Positions 1 through 11,404 of a stretch of DNA of 64,000 nucleotides are shown here, one piece after another. The stretch covers positions 45,398,969 through 45,462,968 of the forward strand of contig CM044955.1 in assembly GCA_024516035.1 (NCBI GenBank), written 5' to 3'. The stretch's first letter is position 1. Every line of letters begins with the position of its first letter. Under the pieces are notes generated by a model. The model was not told the origin of the DNA. It made no database searches and was given only the letters and a program-made list of their open reading frames with translations. A program made the position numbers and the translations under genes. This stretch comes from Bactericera cockerelli. Its lineage: Eukaryota; Arthropoda; Insecta; Hemiptera; Triozidae.

Positions 1-508
1 ATAAAGTCACTCAAATTAATAGGGTACACAATCTGGTGCCCGCAGCTATCTGTGAAAAATAATCAAGTCACTCAAATTAATAGGGTACACAATCTGGTGC
101 CCGCAGCTATCTGTGAAAAATAATCAAGTCACTCAAATTAATAGGGTACACAATCTGGTGCCCGCAGCTATCTGTGAAAAATAACCAAGTCACTCAAATT
201 AATAGGGTACACAATCTGGTGCCCGCAGCTATCTGTGAAAAATAACCAAGTCACTCAAATTAATAGGGTACACAATCTGGTGCCCGCAGCTATCTGTGAA
301 AAATAATCAAGTCACTCAAATTAATAGGGTACACAATCTGGTGCCCGCAGCTATCTGTGAAAAATAATCAAGTCACTCAAATTAATAGGGTACACAATCT
401 GGTGCCCGCAGCTATCTGTGAAAAATAATCAAGTCACTCAAATTAATAGGGTACTCTGGTGCCCGCAGCTATCTGTGAAAAATAATCAAGTCACTCATAT
501 TAATAGGG
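1..508. repeat. 61-bp tandem array, cut by the left edge
   Basis: About eight near-identical 61-bp units, recognisable by 'aagtcactcaaattaatag' at 4, 65, 126, 187, 248, 309, 370 and 431, with a shorter, degenerate last unit. The array runs off the left edge, so its full length is unknown. It lies in the presumed first intron of the minus-strand gene whose first exon is at 616-741. There are no spacers of independent sequence, so it is not a CRISPR array. Confidence 0.95.
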
Positions 509-615
509 TACATATATGACTCATTAAGTGCACGATTAAATTTCTCACGATTAAATTTCTCCAAGGATGCAACTCGGGGTTAGGGTTTCCAGAACAGAAC
601 CTGCGAGTATCTTAC

Positions 616-741
616 CCTGAAGCTTGATATACCGGGCGGCTTGACGGGGCACTCTGGTTTGTTGTACTTCTGAGGAGAGTCTCCTAACCCGACATGAAGA
701 GTTGCCACCAGGACGCCAATAACTGCGAGTAGGTGTCCCAT
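616..741 (-). CDS. First coding exon of an unidentified small secreted protein
   Basis: An ATG at 741 opens a 42-codon exon that ends in phase 0 at a good donor (AGG|gtaaga, donor G at 615). Residues 1-20 form a typical signal peptide (MGHLLAVIGVLVATLHVGLG). The mature part seen begins with Asp-Ser-Pro and has one Cys in a 'PECPVKPPG' context. The gene therefore continues leftward on the minus strand, out of the window, through an intron holding the 61-bp array. The strong promoter just upstream supports this start over the in-frame upstream codon near 774. The rest of the protein is absent and I cannot name the family. A small Cys-rich secreted protein or protease inhibitor would fit, but that is only an impression. 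Confidence 0.7.
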
Positions 742-758
742 GTTGAGATGAAGCAGAC

Positions 759-794
759 GACTGACTTCTACCACAGGAGATCTGCCCTATTTAT
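759..794 (-). promoter_or_regulatory. TATA box plus arthropod initiator
   Basis: Read on the minus strand, ATAAATAG (794-787) is followed by an exact arthropod initiator TCAGTC (764-759). Its A (+1) lies at 762, which puts the TATA start at about -32, the classical spacing. The predicted 5'UTR is about 20 nt before the ATG at 741. Matching motifs at the right spacing next to a signal-peptide exon make this a credible core promoter. Confidence 0.75.
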
Positions 795-1155
795 CATGTC
801 GCATATTGGTTCATGGTTATCTACCTAAGTATCGTTTATGTTCTTAAAGAATCATTTAATAGGTTCGTGAATGAGCGATACCACCAAAAACACATTGATA
901 AAATAAGGATTAAGTGTCTTTTAAAATTAGTTGGTTTGAAAATCACACGACTTTGTATTTCAGTCGAAGAGTTTTTGTTGGTAAAAGCATAAAATTCCAA
1001 GTGAATTGAAAATTTGGTTTTTTTTGCAGTGGTAGGCAAGGCCATTCCATACAGCCAAGAAAATTTGGTTATGAAACATATACTTAAATCACATGTTTAT
1101 CTAATATCAGTTTAAAACTGATTTACTTCGAAAGTTTTTTATTTATTTATTCATA

Positions 1156-1611
1156 CAGGGTGTCCCATTATAAACGAGACATTCAAATATCTCGAGAACT
1201 AATGGATATATAGAAAACTCGTATTTTCGGAGGTTTCTAACTTTTTCGGGGAACATCTTATGATGACTTTAACAAATCTCAGTGTTATCCATCAAGGTTA
1301 TTTCAAGGTCAACTCCAGAATTTCAAATGGATGAACCTAAATTTTATTTCATTTCATGATTCTCCAAATAATCGCAACTTCAGTTTTTTGACCTATAAGT
1401 TTTTTTTATCACAATTTCGATGTTTTTATTTTTTCGTATTCAGCACTACTAGAAATTTAATTGATACGTCACAGTTGAAAAAAAAAAGACTTAACTATTT
1501 GTGGGGGGGGGGGGGGGAAATCTCCTATCAAAAAGGTTAAGAAAACATGAGTTTTCTATCTTCATTAGTTCTCGAGATATTTGAATGTCTCATGCATACT
1601 GGGACGTCCTG
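1156..1611. mobile_element. MITE with long inverted termini, TA target
   Basis: The left end CAGGGTGTCCC and the right end GGGACGTCCTG are imperfect inverted copies. The inverted similarity continues inward for about 60 bp, both arms sharing 'tcgagaactaatg'. TA dinucleotides flank both ends (1154-1155, 1612-1613). No transposase is present. TA target duplication and termini suggest a Tc1/mariner-type non-autonomous element. A poly-G run lies inside at about 1504-1516. Confidence 0.7.
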
Positions 1612-1849
1612 TATATCAGTTACTTTCACGAAATTATGCTCATATTTAATGTGTCGTACATAAGACTTAAACAAGTGACTCCAGGTCACGAGTCCGCCAC
1701 CTCATAGATCGAAGATTGTAAGAATTTTAATGCCTAGTACATTTTACATCATCACTGGAAAGTGCACGACTTGAAATAATGATTATTTATGTATTTTGAC
1801 ATTTTCATGTCTTTGCTCTGGCACATAACCAAAATTATGTGACGAAATT

Positions 1850-2000
1850 ATGTAACGAAATTATGTAACGATATTATGTAACGATATTATGTAACGAAAT
1901 ATCGAATTGTAAAGGGAGAGAAGTCTTCTAATATCGGATATCGATATTATGGTTTCGATATTATCGATATACCTAATATCGATATTTTCGTTTCGATATT
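1850..2000. repeat. Short AT-rich tandem and ATCGAT-rich stretch
   Basis: Four to five copies of a 14-15 bp unit 'acgaaattatgta' are followed by overlapping palindromic ATCGAT/ATATCGATAT words. No coding signal is seen. The rest of 1620-2430 shows nothing I can name. Confidence 0.6.
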
Positions 2001-2439
2001 GCAACCCTAAGAGAAGAGAGAAGGTATGTGTCATGCGCACAATACGAAATTTGGTCAGTTGGGTTTTGGACCTTGAATAGTAAAGATGAAAATGTCGAAA
2101 TGGTTGCAGACTCGTATGCAAGCGTTTTTTTCGTGACCAATATCGAGAAATCTTCTGTTTTTTAAAAAAAAAGTTATTGTCATTTCTATATTAAGAGGGG
2201 GACAAGGCCATATCACGCGAAATAAATAAAAATAAGTCGTTCTCATTGGTAGGTAATAATAATAAGTAATAACCCAAAATGTTATAGTCGGTTTTCAGTA
2301 CCGAAACACGTTTTAGGGCGTCCAGAGCATAAATATACACAGTTTCAGCCAATTTGGTAGAGGTCGGCCGTCTCATTTACTAAAAAAATTGCAGTTCTGT
2401 CATGAATGAAAGTAAAAAAATCGGTTGAAAGATTTTGAT

Positions 2440-2640
2440 GCACCGGTTTTCGTAGGACCACCGAAGTTAAGTAACGTCTAGCGAGGTGAAGACTTCGTGA
2501 TAATTGAAGTATGAACTTAGGCTGGGTACAGTTAATGTACGTAGCAGGTTTGTGAATTTCCTGCGAATGGAGGGTAACTGCCCCGTCGTGATATGACCAT
2601 GCAGTTGAAAGTGATGTTAAACCCAAATTAAAAAAAAAAA
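2440..2640 (+). mobile_element. 5S rRNA-derived SINE (SINE3-like), complete copy
   Basis: The head aligns by eye with the middle of insect 5S rRNA: 'caccggtttt' and 'accaccgaagttaag' correspond to the 5S internal-promoter region ('tcaccgaaattaagcagcg'). A family-specific body follows ('ggctgggtacagttaatg' to 'ccgtcgtgatatgacc') and then an A-rich tail at about 2628-2639. The body recurs at 38155-38415 and, inverted and truncated, at 29425-29560. Confidence 0.65.
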
Positions 2641-2744
2641 GTATGAAAGTGCTTTGTAAAATGAGGCCCTGGTATTCAACGTGCCGACAATACTGCCTGA
2701 GTTTCCACCTGAAGTAAGCCCGTCCGTTTTTAAATGGTGTACAA

Positions 2745-2960
2745 ATAAGTCTGGCTGGGGGACTATACACAGGGAGGAGACCAGCAGTTTGGCTGGGGGA
2801 CTATAAACAGGGAGTAGACCAGCATTGGCTTGGTTCTGGGGGCCCTTGTCAATTATTAGCCTCCTTGTAAAGACAGTGGTAGAAGTGCTGAGTCATTCCT
2901 CCACTGTCTGGCCATCATCGTTCACGATGACGCCACCCTATGATGATACAAAGAAACCAA
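2745..2960 (+). repeat. Unclassified interspersed repeat
   Basis: It contains two short direct copies of 'ggctgggggactata' followed by 'ttggcttggttctg' and 'ccttgtcaattattagcct'. The same string is found inverted at about 40245-40385. The 'ccctgtttatagtc' part recurs at 28130-28180 and 33335-33400. It has no coding capacity and its class is unknown. Confidence 0.6.
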
Positions 2961-3334
2961 CGCTGGCAAAAAAGAGAAAGATTTTGGATCTAGAAAGAAC
3001 TGAAAACCCAACACGAGGCATGGTTTCTTCTATCTTTCTTCTTCTTCTATCTTTGCACTCGTTAAATTCACATTGGAACAATGAGTTTCCAAGTAGCGCG
3101 TGCTGTTATCACGTCAGTGATAAGAAGCTTCGTCTCAACGCTCACCGGTCAGGCTAACGCAAAGCTTTTGCTTCTATGTTCTCGAGCTATCGAAATTGCT
3201 GACACTGTATTTTCCTTTTCGTTTCATCCTCTCGTGAATTTTATCTTTCTACATGAGGTGATGGTACCAAATAAATGACCAATGCTTACAAAAAGGGTTT
3301 TATATTTTAAAGCTCTAACGAATAGGGCCAATGT

Positions 3335-3450
3335 TTAGTTCGTGGAGATGGGACGTTGAATGCAACATTTCTCATCCTATCACTGAAGTTAAGCTACATT
3401 CAGTTGATTGAGAACGTGGATTGGTGACCGTTCTGGTTGCGAATTCATCC
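3335..3450 (+). mobile_element. Degenerate 5S-derived SINE head
   Basis: 'cctatcactgaagttaagctac' followed by 'ggattggtgaccgttct' follows the order and spacing of the 5S rRNA gene ('...aagttaagcaacg...ggatgggtgaccgct'). The downstream body does not match the copy at 2440. It is therefore either a truncated SINE3 or a different 5S-headed subfamily. Nothing else is recognisable up to the LINE at 3829. Confidence 0.5.
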
Positions 3451-3815
3451 ATGGTCATCTGTAGTAAAAATTATGTAGTAAAAAGTAGATTTTAACATGA
3501 TTTTTTTTTCTTTGTAACCATGAAATAGCAGCTACTCTGTAAATGCTTGTGGTATGTGATGTAGCTTTCCAATTCCGTATTATAACGGTATGCTTTCCCT
3601 CTAACGGGCATGAAGCGAAAGTTTACTTCCCAATTAGGTTCTGGGTCAACCACGAGCGTATCGGAAGGTGTCCTTTACACAACTGAAACAAAATCATGCT
3701 TACAGTTTTTTGTCGGCTCTGGGCTTGGAAGTGTTTGAACCCGGAGCCTTCTGGATGGTATAATCATCTTACCACTAATCGAGCGCTCTGGTTTGGAATC
3801 CGTCCACGCCCAAAC

Positions 3816-3828
3816 CCAGTTGGGATTC
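3816..3828. repeat. Target-site duplication of the LINE, left copy
   Basis: CCAGTTGGGATTC lies directly next to the poly-A end of the element and is identical to 10056-10068. Confidence 0.85.
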
Positions 3829-3990
3829 TTTTTTTTTTTTTTTTTAAACAATTTTTTATAGATGTATTTTACTACAAGGTTTATAACATCTGTTAATTAC
3901 ATAATCAAAAAATAAAATACAACATTATTATAACTTCAAAATTCTAAATAACACAAAGGTAAACAAAATAAATAAAATTTCCTACTTATT

Positions 3991-6900
3991 TTACAATCTA
4001 GAAAACAATTTTATGTCTTTAACAAAGTTCATAGTTCTCATATATACATCTTCATTATCGCCAAGCATTAGATCAAGATCTCCTTCACAATTCCATTTTC
4101 TTCTATAGATGTTATAAATTGGACAGTCAATTAATATATGCTTCACTGTTATTGTTGTTTGACAGTTTTGACATAATGGAGCTTGTTCACGTTTAAAAAG
4201 ATGTTGGTGAGTTAACATTGTATGGCCTATTCTTAGCCTACATGCCACCATTTCATCTACTCTATTGTAAAAGTACGATGACGACTTCCAAATTTTGACC
4301 GTCTTTTTAACTCTCCAGAGTTTATTGGTTTCAAAGTTTTCATTCCAGTATTTTTCCCACTCTTGCAATAGATATTTTTTGTTACCTTGTATTACATCTT
4401 CAAAGTGAATTTTCTTATACAAGATAGTATTTGAAGAACCCTTGGCAGCTTTATCCACTCTTTCGTTCTCTTCTATTCCACAGTGACTAGGTATCCACAA
4501 AAAAATTACTGATATTTTTAAATCTTCAATGTTTTTTAAAGTTCCGACGATATTGTGGACAATCGTATTGTTTGATGATACATTTTTAATTGCCATTAAT
4601 GAGCTTTTAGAATCGGAGCAAATGACAACTTCCGAATATTGAAGATCTCCTTTAAGTGCTATGGACCAAACATGTTCTATACACTGATAAAGTGCCAGTA
4701 GTTCTGCAGTAAATATGCTACAAATATTATTCAACTTGTATGAGAGGATTTGATTTTCACAGGAGTACGCGAAACCAGTGTAGGATGGAGACTTGGAACC
4801 GTCCGTAAAAACCAAACATGCAGTGCCTTTTTTTGTTGATTTAAACTCATTAAATAAAATTCTTGCTTCATATGGCAAAATGGATTTTTTGTTCTCAGTT
4901 GTTAACATGGAAACCTCCGGCTGTTTGAAAATCCAAGAAGGTCGATTCTCATCCATCTGTATTATATTTTTTACAATTTCTTGGTTTTTTAGGGAAATGA
5001 TTTTCTCCATTCTTACTCTAACAGGCATTGGATATCTATCATTCTGGATATAGAAGTTCACACCGCTGTCGGGTGATACCACTAGGTGACAAGGATTGTC
5101 CTTGTGGGTCAGGAGCTTTGTTACATAATTACTTAGTAATATTAATCTTCTAATTTCCAGCGGTGCTTGACCACTCTCCACGTATAAACTCTGCACCGGT
5201 GAAGATCTCAACGCTCCCGTAATAATTCTGATACAAGCGTGATAAACAGTGTCCAGAGATTTCAAATTATTTTGCTTTGCTGATCCATAAATTATAGATC
5301 CATATTCCATGATAGGTCTTATAAATGCATTAAATAGTTTTGTTAAACATATTCGTCCAACACCCCAGTTTCTATTATTTAAAACTTTCAGAACGTTCAT
5401 TGCCTTAAGGCATTTAGTTTTAGTTACTTGTATATGTTTTTTGAAAGTCCATTTGGCATCTAAATACAAGCCTAACCATTTTAGTTCATTTTGAAATGTT
5501 ATTTTATTGTTTCCAAAGAAAAGTTCTGGTGTAGAGAAAACTCTTTTTCTGGTGAAAATTAAACCTTGTGTTTTTTCATAAGAAAATTTTAAACCATTTG
5601 TTTTAGACCAATGCGATATTTTGTTTAGTGTAGTTTGTAATACATTTGTATCATATCTATATTGTTGCCTCTCATGTAAATAATTTTGTCATCCACAAAC
5701 ATCCCGTGGTTTACTTGAGTTGGTATAAATTTCGCTATGTCACAAATAGCAATGCCAAATATGTTGCCAGATAGTGACGATCCCTGTCGAATTGAATTAT
5801 CGAGTGTGTGAATACTGGATAACGTATTATCGATCTTCACACACATTTGAGGGGTTTCCAGAAAATTGGACACATACTTAAATAGTGGACCACCTATTCC
5901 GGCTTTTGCAAACTTAGTTAGTACGCTTATCTTATTAATTCTTTCAAACGCCATCTCCACATCCAGCGCAATGGCCACCACATATTCTTTGTTTTGGAAA
6001 GCTGTAAGGACTTCATGCTCCAGAAGGGTTAAATTATCCATCGTTGTTCTATGTTTTCGGTTCCCACTCTGGAAAGGATCATTCAGATCAGGATAGTTAC
6101 CAATAACCCACGACAGTCTTCTGTTAATCATTCTTTCCATGATTTTATTCATACAACTGAGTAATGATATCGGTCTGTAACTTTTAACACACAATTTATC
6201 TCTATTTGGTTTAAAACAGGCACAACAATTGCTGTCTTCCAGCAGTTGGGAAAAAAACCAGTAATCCATATCATATTAAAAACATCTAAAAGTTTATCAA
6301 GTGCCAACAGAGGCAAATTAATAATCATTTGATATGATACGTTATCGATTCCAACAGCCGAGGATCTACATGACTTGAATGTAGATGTCAGTTCTGTCAT
6401 ATTAAATGGAAGATTGTAGATACATTGTTCTGTATTAGTAGGTGGAAAAATCTTCACACTCATTTCAGATTTGTACTTTTTGAATTCAGCATCATACAAG
6501 TGGTCCGACGCATTCTTTTCGTAATTATTTGCCAATAATTCTACTATTTCACTTTTATTTGAAATGGTATTACCATCTTCATTTTTTAGAGCACAGATAG
6601 GACTAAATAATCTTTTTTTTTCCTTTGAATTTAGCAACTTGAGACCACATGTCTGAGGAGGTGATTGGATCCTTAATTGAGTTCACATAAGACATCCAAG
6701 AAGCTGTTTTATTCTGTTTAATCAATAATTTAGCTCTTGCTTTTCTTTTTTTATATTCAATAAAATTTTCAAGTGATCTATTTCTTTTATACATTTTCAT
6801 TGCTTCTTTCCGGTCCTTTAACGCTGTTTTCACTTCTTCATTCCACCAAGACACCATTCTTTTCATCTTGGATAAATTAAGCTTGGGTATGGCCAAGTTT

Positions 6901-7774
6901 GCTGCTTCTAAAATGTTAGCATTTATCATGGATAAAATTTCGTTAATGTTACTTGTACGCGAAATTGTGAGGTTTTCATAAAAATCAATACTTGAACCAA
7001 ATTTTTCCCAGTCAGCTTGCTTATATAACCATATAAATCTATCAGGATAATTAAGATATCTGTTATTTGTGAATTCAATAAATATAGGAATATGATCAGA
7101 AGAACAAGCGTCATCATGGACACTATGCAACACATCCATTACTAGTGAACTGGAAATAAAAGTTAAATCAATAGTGGACAAGGTACCGTATGAAGAATTG
7201 ATATGAGTTGGCTGGTCATCATTAAGTAAAAACATAGAATCATTTTTTACTAAAAATTCTTGCACTTCAAGGCCATTAGCATTAGACTTAGGAGCACCCC
7301 ATATAGGACTGTGTGCATTAAAATCTCCGCATAATATACACGGGGCCGGAACTTGAGCTATTAGATTAGATAGATCAATTTCTTTAAGTTTGAATGATGG
7401 TGGAATGTATACGTACAACTGAAAATCTCATAGCTGAGCCATGCCACTCTTACTTTCACGGCGACAACTTGCAGAGAGCTGGAAACAGGGATGACTTCGG
7501 AGTAGTGGTATTTGCTTACCAGGGTCATTACGCCGCCACAAGCGATCAGGCCTTCCGTAAAATCTTTCCTGTAGACTGAAAAAGATTGTATGTAGTTGAA
7601 ATCCTGTGTTGGTAATAGATGTGTTTCTTGTAAACATATAATAATTGGTTTAAAAGTTTTACATCGAACTTTAAGTTCATCTTTCTTCTTAACATCAGAT
7701 ATTCCATTTACATTCCATTGTATAATGGTTTTATTGGAACAGATATCAATGTTACTTTTAGAAGAGCTTAACAT
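3991..7774 (-). pseudogene. LINE ORF2: endonuclease, reverse transcriptase, RNase H (frameshifted)
   Basis: It starts with the ATG at 7774. An APE-type endonuclease begins with 'IIQWNVNGI' and 'CLQETH'. After a frameshift near 7410 it continues with 'GDFNAHSPIWG' and 'SSDHIPIF'. Reverse transcriptase lies at about 6640-5625 with further shifts near 6620 and 6250. It shows 'SYRPISLLSC', 'RQGSSLSG' and the catalytic box FVDD (usually FADD). Another shift follows near 5625. RNase H lies at about 4810-4400 with all four acidic residues visible (FTDGS, TAELLAL, CSDSKSS, NERVDKAAK). The end has a CX2CX7HX4C cluster (CQNCQTTITVKHILIDC). At least four frame breaks show it is inactive. Confidence 0.88.
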
Positions 7775-7901
7775 GCGATAATTATTTAAAATTAATAGAC
7801 AAAGAGAGTAGAAAAAAATGGAAAATGATAGTTTGAAAATAAATAGGTAATTACCTTAAAGATAAAAATTAGATACGAGTACGTACAAATGTAAAAAAAA
7901 A

Positions 7902-7906
<5 letters not shown>

Positions 7907-7936
<30 letters not shown>

Positions 7937-9667
7937 AAAAATAATTAATAATATTAAATGATCAATATCTGGACTGGTTGAACCGATGTCCATTTGATCT
8001 CTAGATTTAAAACTAATATCCTCATCGGAAAAATTTATTTCTTTTTTATCTAGCTTACTGAATCGACTCTTAGAAAAACTGTTATTATTCTTTGAATGGT
8101 AATTGCTATCTGTTTGTACATATGAGCTGAAGGGATTAACGCCTTGATGACCAGAGTGGTTGGAAACATGACCAGCATTCACTGATAAACTGGCTGGAGG
8201 AGCAGAAGTATAGTTAGGAACCTGGAGAACAGGAGGAGGGTAGGAGAAACCAGAGGCTGGAACAGAGAAAAGTGAAGACCAAGTTGACTGAGAAGTGACT
8301 TGGTTTGATTCTTCTCGTTTTCTTTGCTCGCACAGCTTGTAGAACAGGGGAGCGACCGTGTTTTCTTGTTTTCCTTTTGGTTCATTTCGGACCTTCTTAT
8401 TGGTTGATGCAATGAGACCACTTGCTTCAGGGCGAGAATCTCTTTTCTGCGCTTTCTTCCCAGAATGCGCGTTTCTGTTAGAATGAGCAGAGAATGATTT
8501 GTAAGGGAGAGGAGGTGGCACATATTTTTCAATAGTTTTATTATTTGCAGGATTCAGAGACAAACTAGGAAAATTTTCATTTAATCCAGCTAATAAGTTG
8601 AACGAATTACTAGTTGAGACACTGTATCTAGGATCTTTAGATTGTTTAGCACTAGGAATGAGTTTACACGCTTCTTGAAAACATAGGTTTCGAGAACTCA
8701 TGAGTGCTTTAATATCTTTCTGTCTTTTGAGTTCTGGACAGTTCTTATTTTGAGGATTATGTAAACCGTCACAGTTCAAGCACTTGATTACATCAGTTTG
8801 ACATACATGATCTTCTTTCTGTACCTGGTAACATTTTTTACAGACTTCGAATTTAGCCTTGCACTTGCTTGCCGCATGCCCAAATCTCATACATTTGAAA
8901 CATTGAAGTGTGGATTGAATGAATGGCTCGCAGTTAACTTTTGAGTACCAAAGATAAACATGGGCAGGAATATCTTGTCCTGCAAAGTTTAGTTTCATAG
9001 TTTTAGATGGTACATATAAAACTTTACCACTTTCGTCTGTCGTTCGGCGATTTAATCTATGTACTGAAATAAGTTTATATTGACTAGTCTCAAGCGATTC
9101 AAAGATATCATTGTCTGGAATGTCAGTGTCAATATCACGAATTATAGCAGATCGTGAAACATAGTTCTGAGGAATGAATACGTTGTATTTTTTAGAAAGT
9201 GTCTCATCATTAACCAAAGTGTTAGCGCGCTTAGCATTTCTACAAGTAATCAGAACTTTATCCTTTGATAGCTTTTCTTTGTTTAATATTTCAGTAGAAT
9301 TATTTGTAATTTGTGCCAGATCTTGTCCAAGTTTATGGTAACTTAAGTTAAAGTCTCTGTTACCTTGTACAAGAACCTTGTATGAGTCACAGACTACTTC
9401 CTCATCATATAAAACTTTGGGTCTTATAACATTTTGCAAATTCGTTGAAGAATTATTACTGGCAGCAACATGCACATTAGAAGCAGCTGTATCAGTAGAA
9501 TTATTTCCAGGAACATACCCGTTAGCATTAGTTATACCAGGAGAACCATTGTCAGCAACAGATTCATTAGCATCAGCTACACCAGTAGAAACAGACTTCT
9601 GAGTACCCCCAGAATCCACAGGATCAGGAGGCTTCTCCCCCACATCCATCTTATTATCATCTGTCAT
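7907..9667 (-). CDS. LINE ORF1, gag-like nucleic-acid-binding protein
   Basis: An open frame of about 586 codons from the first in-frame ATG at 9667. The frame is open a few codons further upstream, but only from a TTG. An Asn/Ser-rich N-terminal region is followed, some 255 residues in, by three zinc knuckles in a row: CFKCMRFGHAASKC (CX2CX4HX4C), then CKKCYQVQKEDHVC, then CLNCDGLHNPQNKNC. The C-terminal third is Ser/Pro/Asn-rich and low complexity. Such proteins bind element RNA in the ribonucleoprotein particle of I-clade LINEs. The last residues are a Phe run read from the homopolymer at about 7911-7931, so the native end may be slightly different. This frame is intact, unlike ORF2. Confidence 0.85.
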
Positions 9668-10055
9668 AGTTGTATCATGGGGAAAATATTCCAACCATGA
9701 CGAACAATTTCAAAATAAATAATTTGAAACGAGAAAAACACTTTCAAAGTAAACAAATTTATCTCGTTCGCTTTATTTTTCCGATCGCGACGAAGAAAAT
9801 CTCAAAGCTGACAGAGCAAAATAATTTTATGTATTGGCTGAAATTGAAAATTTTCCAAATTTCAACTCAAAGTTCAATAAAAAACGAAAACAACACAATG
9901 AAACTTCAAACTGAGTTCAGAAATGAACGGAGCGTAAAAAAATACTTCCGGACACCAAAAAGCTCGAAAAAATTCGAACTAAATCTAAGTGAAAATATCG
10001 TTTTATCAGGAGCACACAAAACTAATTTTCACTGTCAAAAGAATTTTCACAACTG

Positions 10056-10068
10056 CCAGTTGGGATTC
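10056..10068. repeat. Target-site duplication of the LINE, right copy
   Basis: CCAGTTGGGATTC is identical to 3816-3828 and marks the 5' boundary of the minus-strand LINE. Confidence 0.85.
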
Positions 10069-11020
10069 AATGGCTGCAATTCTGACAAATAATTTGATGT
10101 ACAAGAGTCTTTAGCTCTTGCATGTTGCTATGGTGTAGCTTTGAATTTGAAATTTTCTAATACATGCTGTTGGAATAAAATATTGGTGAATTTTATTTAT
10201 TTCTTTATTCAACATATCCTATCTTTTTAAACTGGTGACTTATTAATTTCAAGTGGGGGCAGATTAAAAGTAGCAATAATTCTGCCACCCTTCTTGATAT
10301 AAAAATTGTAAATTTTTGAATACTCACTCCATACCCATGTATATGAGAAATAATTTGATATTTTTAAGATTAGTGATCACTATAAATTTAGAAAACCATT
10401 GATTTCAGCGGATATTTTTAATTGAACTTGTGTTTTATTTACATCTATATCGCAAGTCCTATGTTGAGTACTTCTGCCCTATACCCGATAATCATGGCTG
10501 ACATTTCTGAGGAGATATCAGTTTGTTTTTTCCCCATGAGGAAGATTCGATCATCTTAATAATTTCTTTTTTCCAAGGAGCTTCGTATTTTCTAAAATTC
10601 TTTGCAATAGACTTACATAAAGTTAACTGTGTCAAATACGAGTGTGTGTGTTTCTGGGACTTGAGAACATGTTTTAAGGCATGAAACTTGTATATCTGTG
10701 AAGCATTTCGCGTATTTTTGCAACAAGAGTGTATATTTGTATAAACTATAGTTTAGTTGACTATTACTGCCAAATGTAAATCGAAAATTTTTGCTCGTTT
10801 CTTTACTTTCTTTCGCATAAGATAAAAAAAAGATTTGGGACCAAATTATAAAGTAAGATATTATAACGAGGATTAGGGAACACCGTCCTTATATTGTGTG
10901 GTGCACTGTGATTGGTACGAAAGTCCACCCAGGGCTGTCCACCAGACACAGGGAACCATACAACATATCCCGCATTAAGAACGGTCTTTTTTTATCCCCG
11001 TTGAACTGTTGTTCTAGAAC
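10069..11020. other. Non-coding interval upstream of receptor exon 1A
   Basis: AT-rich sequence with no coding frame, tRNA-like box or clear tandem repeat. It should include the promoter and 5'UTR of exon 1A. A TATAAAG word at about 10847 is about 230 bp upstream of the ATG and has no matching initiator, so I do not call it a promoter. Confidence 0.5.
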
Positions 11021-11077
11021 TTGGCCCTTAGAGCCCTAAGCAATAGCAAGAGTCTCATTAGAACATTGTTTGCTGTG

Positions 11078-11246
11078 ATGGCGGTGGTAGTGGTGGTGCA
11101 GACTACCTGTCTCGTGTTGTGTCTCCTAGTGGTCTCTGTCCGAGGTCATTATGTTCAGCATAATCACCACCACCACCCTCACCCCCACCTTCACCATCTG
11201 ATCACGAACAAGGAGCTTTACCTGAACCAATCTTTTTGGGTCCCAG
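11078..11246 (+). CDS. LpR: LpR alternative first exon 1A (His-rich N-terminus)
   Basis: ATG at 11078 gives 56 codons plus one base, ending CCAG|gtaagt (phase 1). A strongly hydrophobic signal peptide (MAVVVVVQTTCLVLCLLVVSVRG) is followed by a short mature N-terminus with a His/Pro-rich block (HNHHHHPHPHLHH) and the segment 'LYLNQSFWVP'. The frame is open upstream only from a TTG, so the ATG is preferred. The terminal G joins AG of exon 2 to make Glu, giving '...WVP-E-NRTC'. It lies 21 kb from exon 2. The family is clear only through splicing. The His-rich peptide has no relative known to me. Confidence 0.7.
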
Positions 11247-11404
11247 GTAAGTTACTGCGACATGAAATAACTTTACTAAATTCTTTTGTAGGTATCGAAA
11301 TGATTTTTATTATTATTATTTAACTCTTTATTGGTCAACTACATGATACATTCAATAAAATAGGACATGAAAAAAAAGAACAATATAGAATATGTAGTGA
11401 ACCA

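Larger units (their letters stand above)
3829..10055 (-). mobile_element. Complete I-clade-like non-LTR retrotransposon (LINE)
   Basis: On the minus strand the order is a 5'UTR (about 10055-9668), a gag-like ORF1, then ORF2 with endonuclease, reverse transcriptase, RNase H and a CCHC-type C-terminus, then a 3'UTR ending in a poly-A tail (the T-run at 3829-3845 on the + strand). A perfect 13-bp direct repeat CCAGTTGGGATTC brackets it (3816-3828 and 10056-10068). An RNase H domain together with an ORF1 bearing three zinc knuckles points to the I clade rather than Jockey or R1. ORF2 carries several frameshifts, so this copy is not autonomous. The intact ends and target duplication mean a full-length insertion that decayed in place. 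Confidence 0.9.

Noticed and set aside
1..508. CRISPR-like regular repeats
   Set aside because: Units are contiguous without unique spacers, and this is a spliced animal genome.
2345..2770. Minus-strand frame of 141 codons
   Set aside because: Lies across the 5S-derived SINE and another interspersed repeat. No coding signature.
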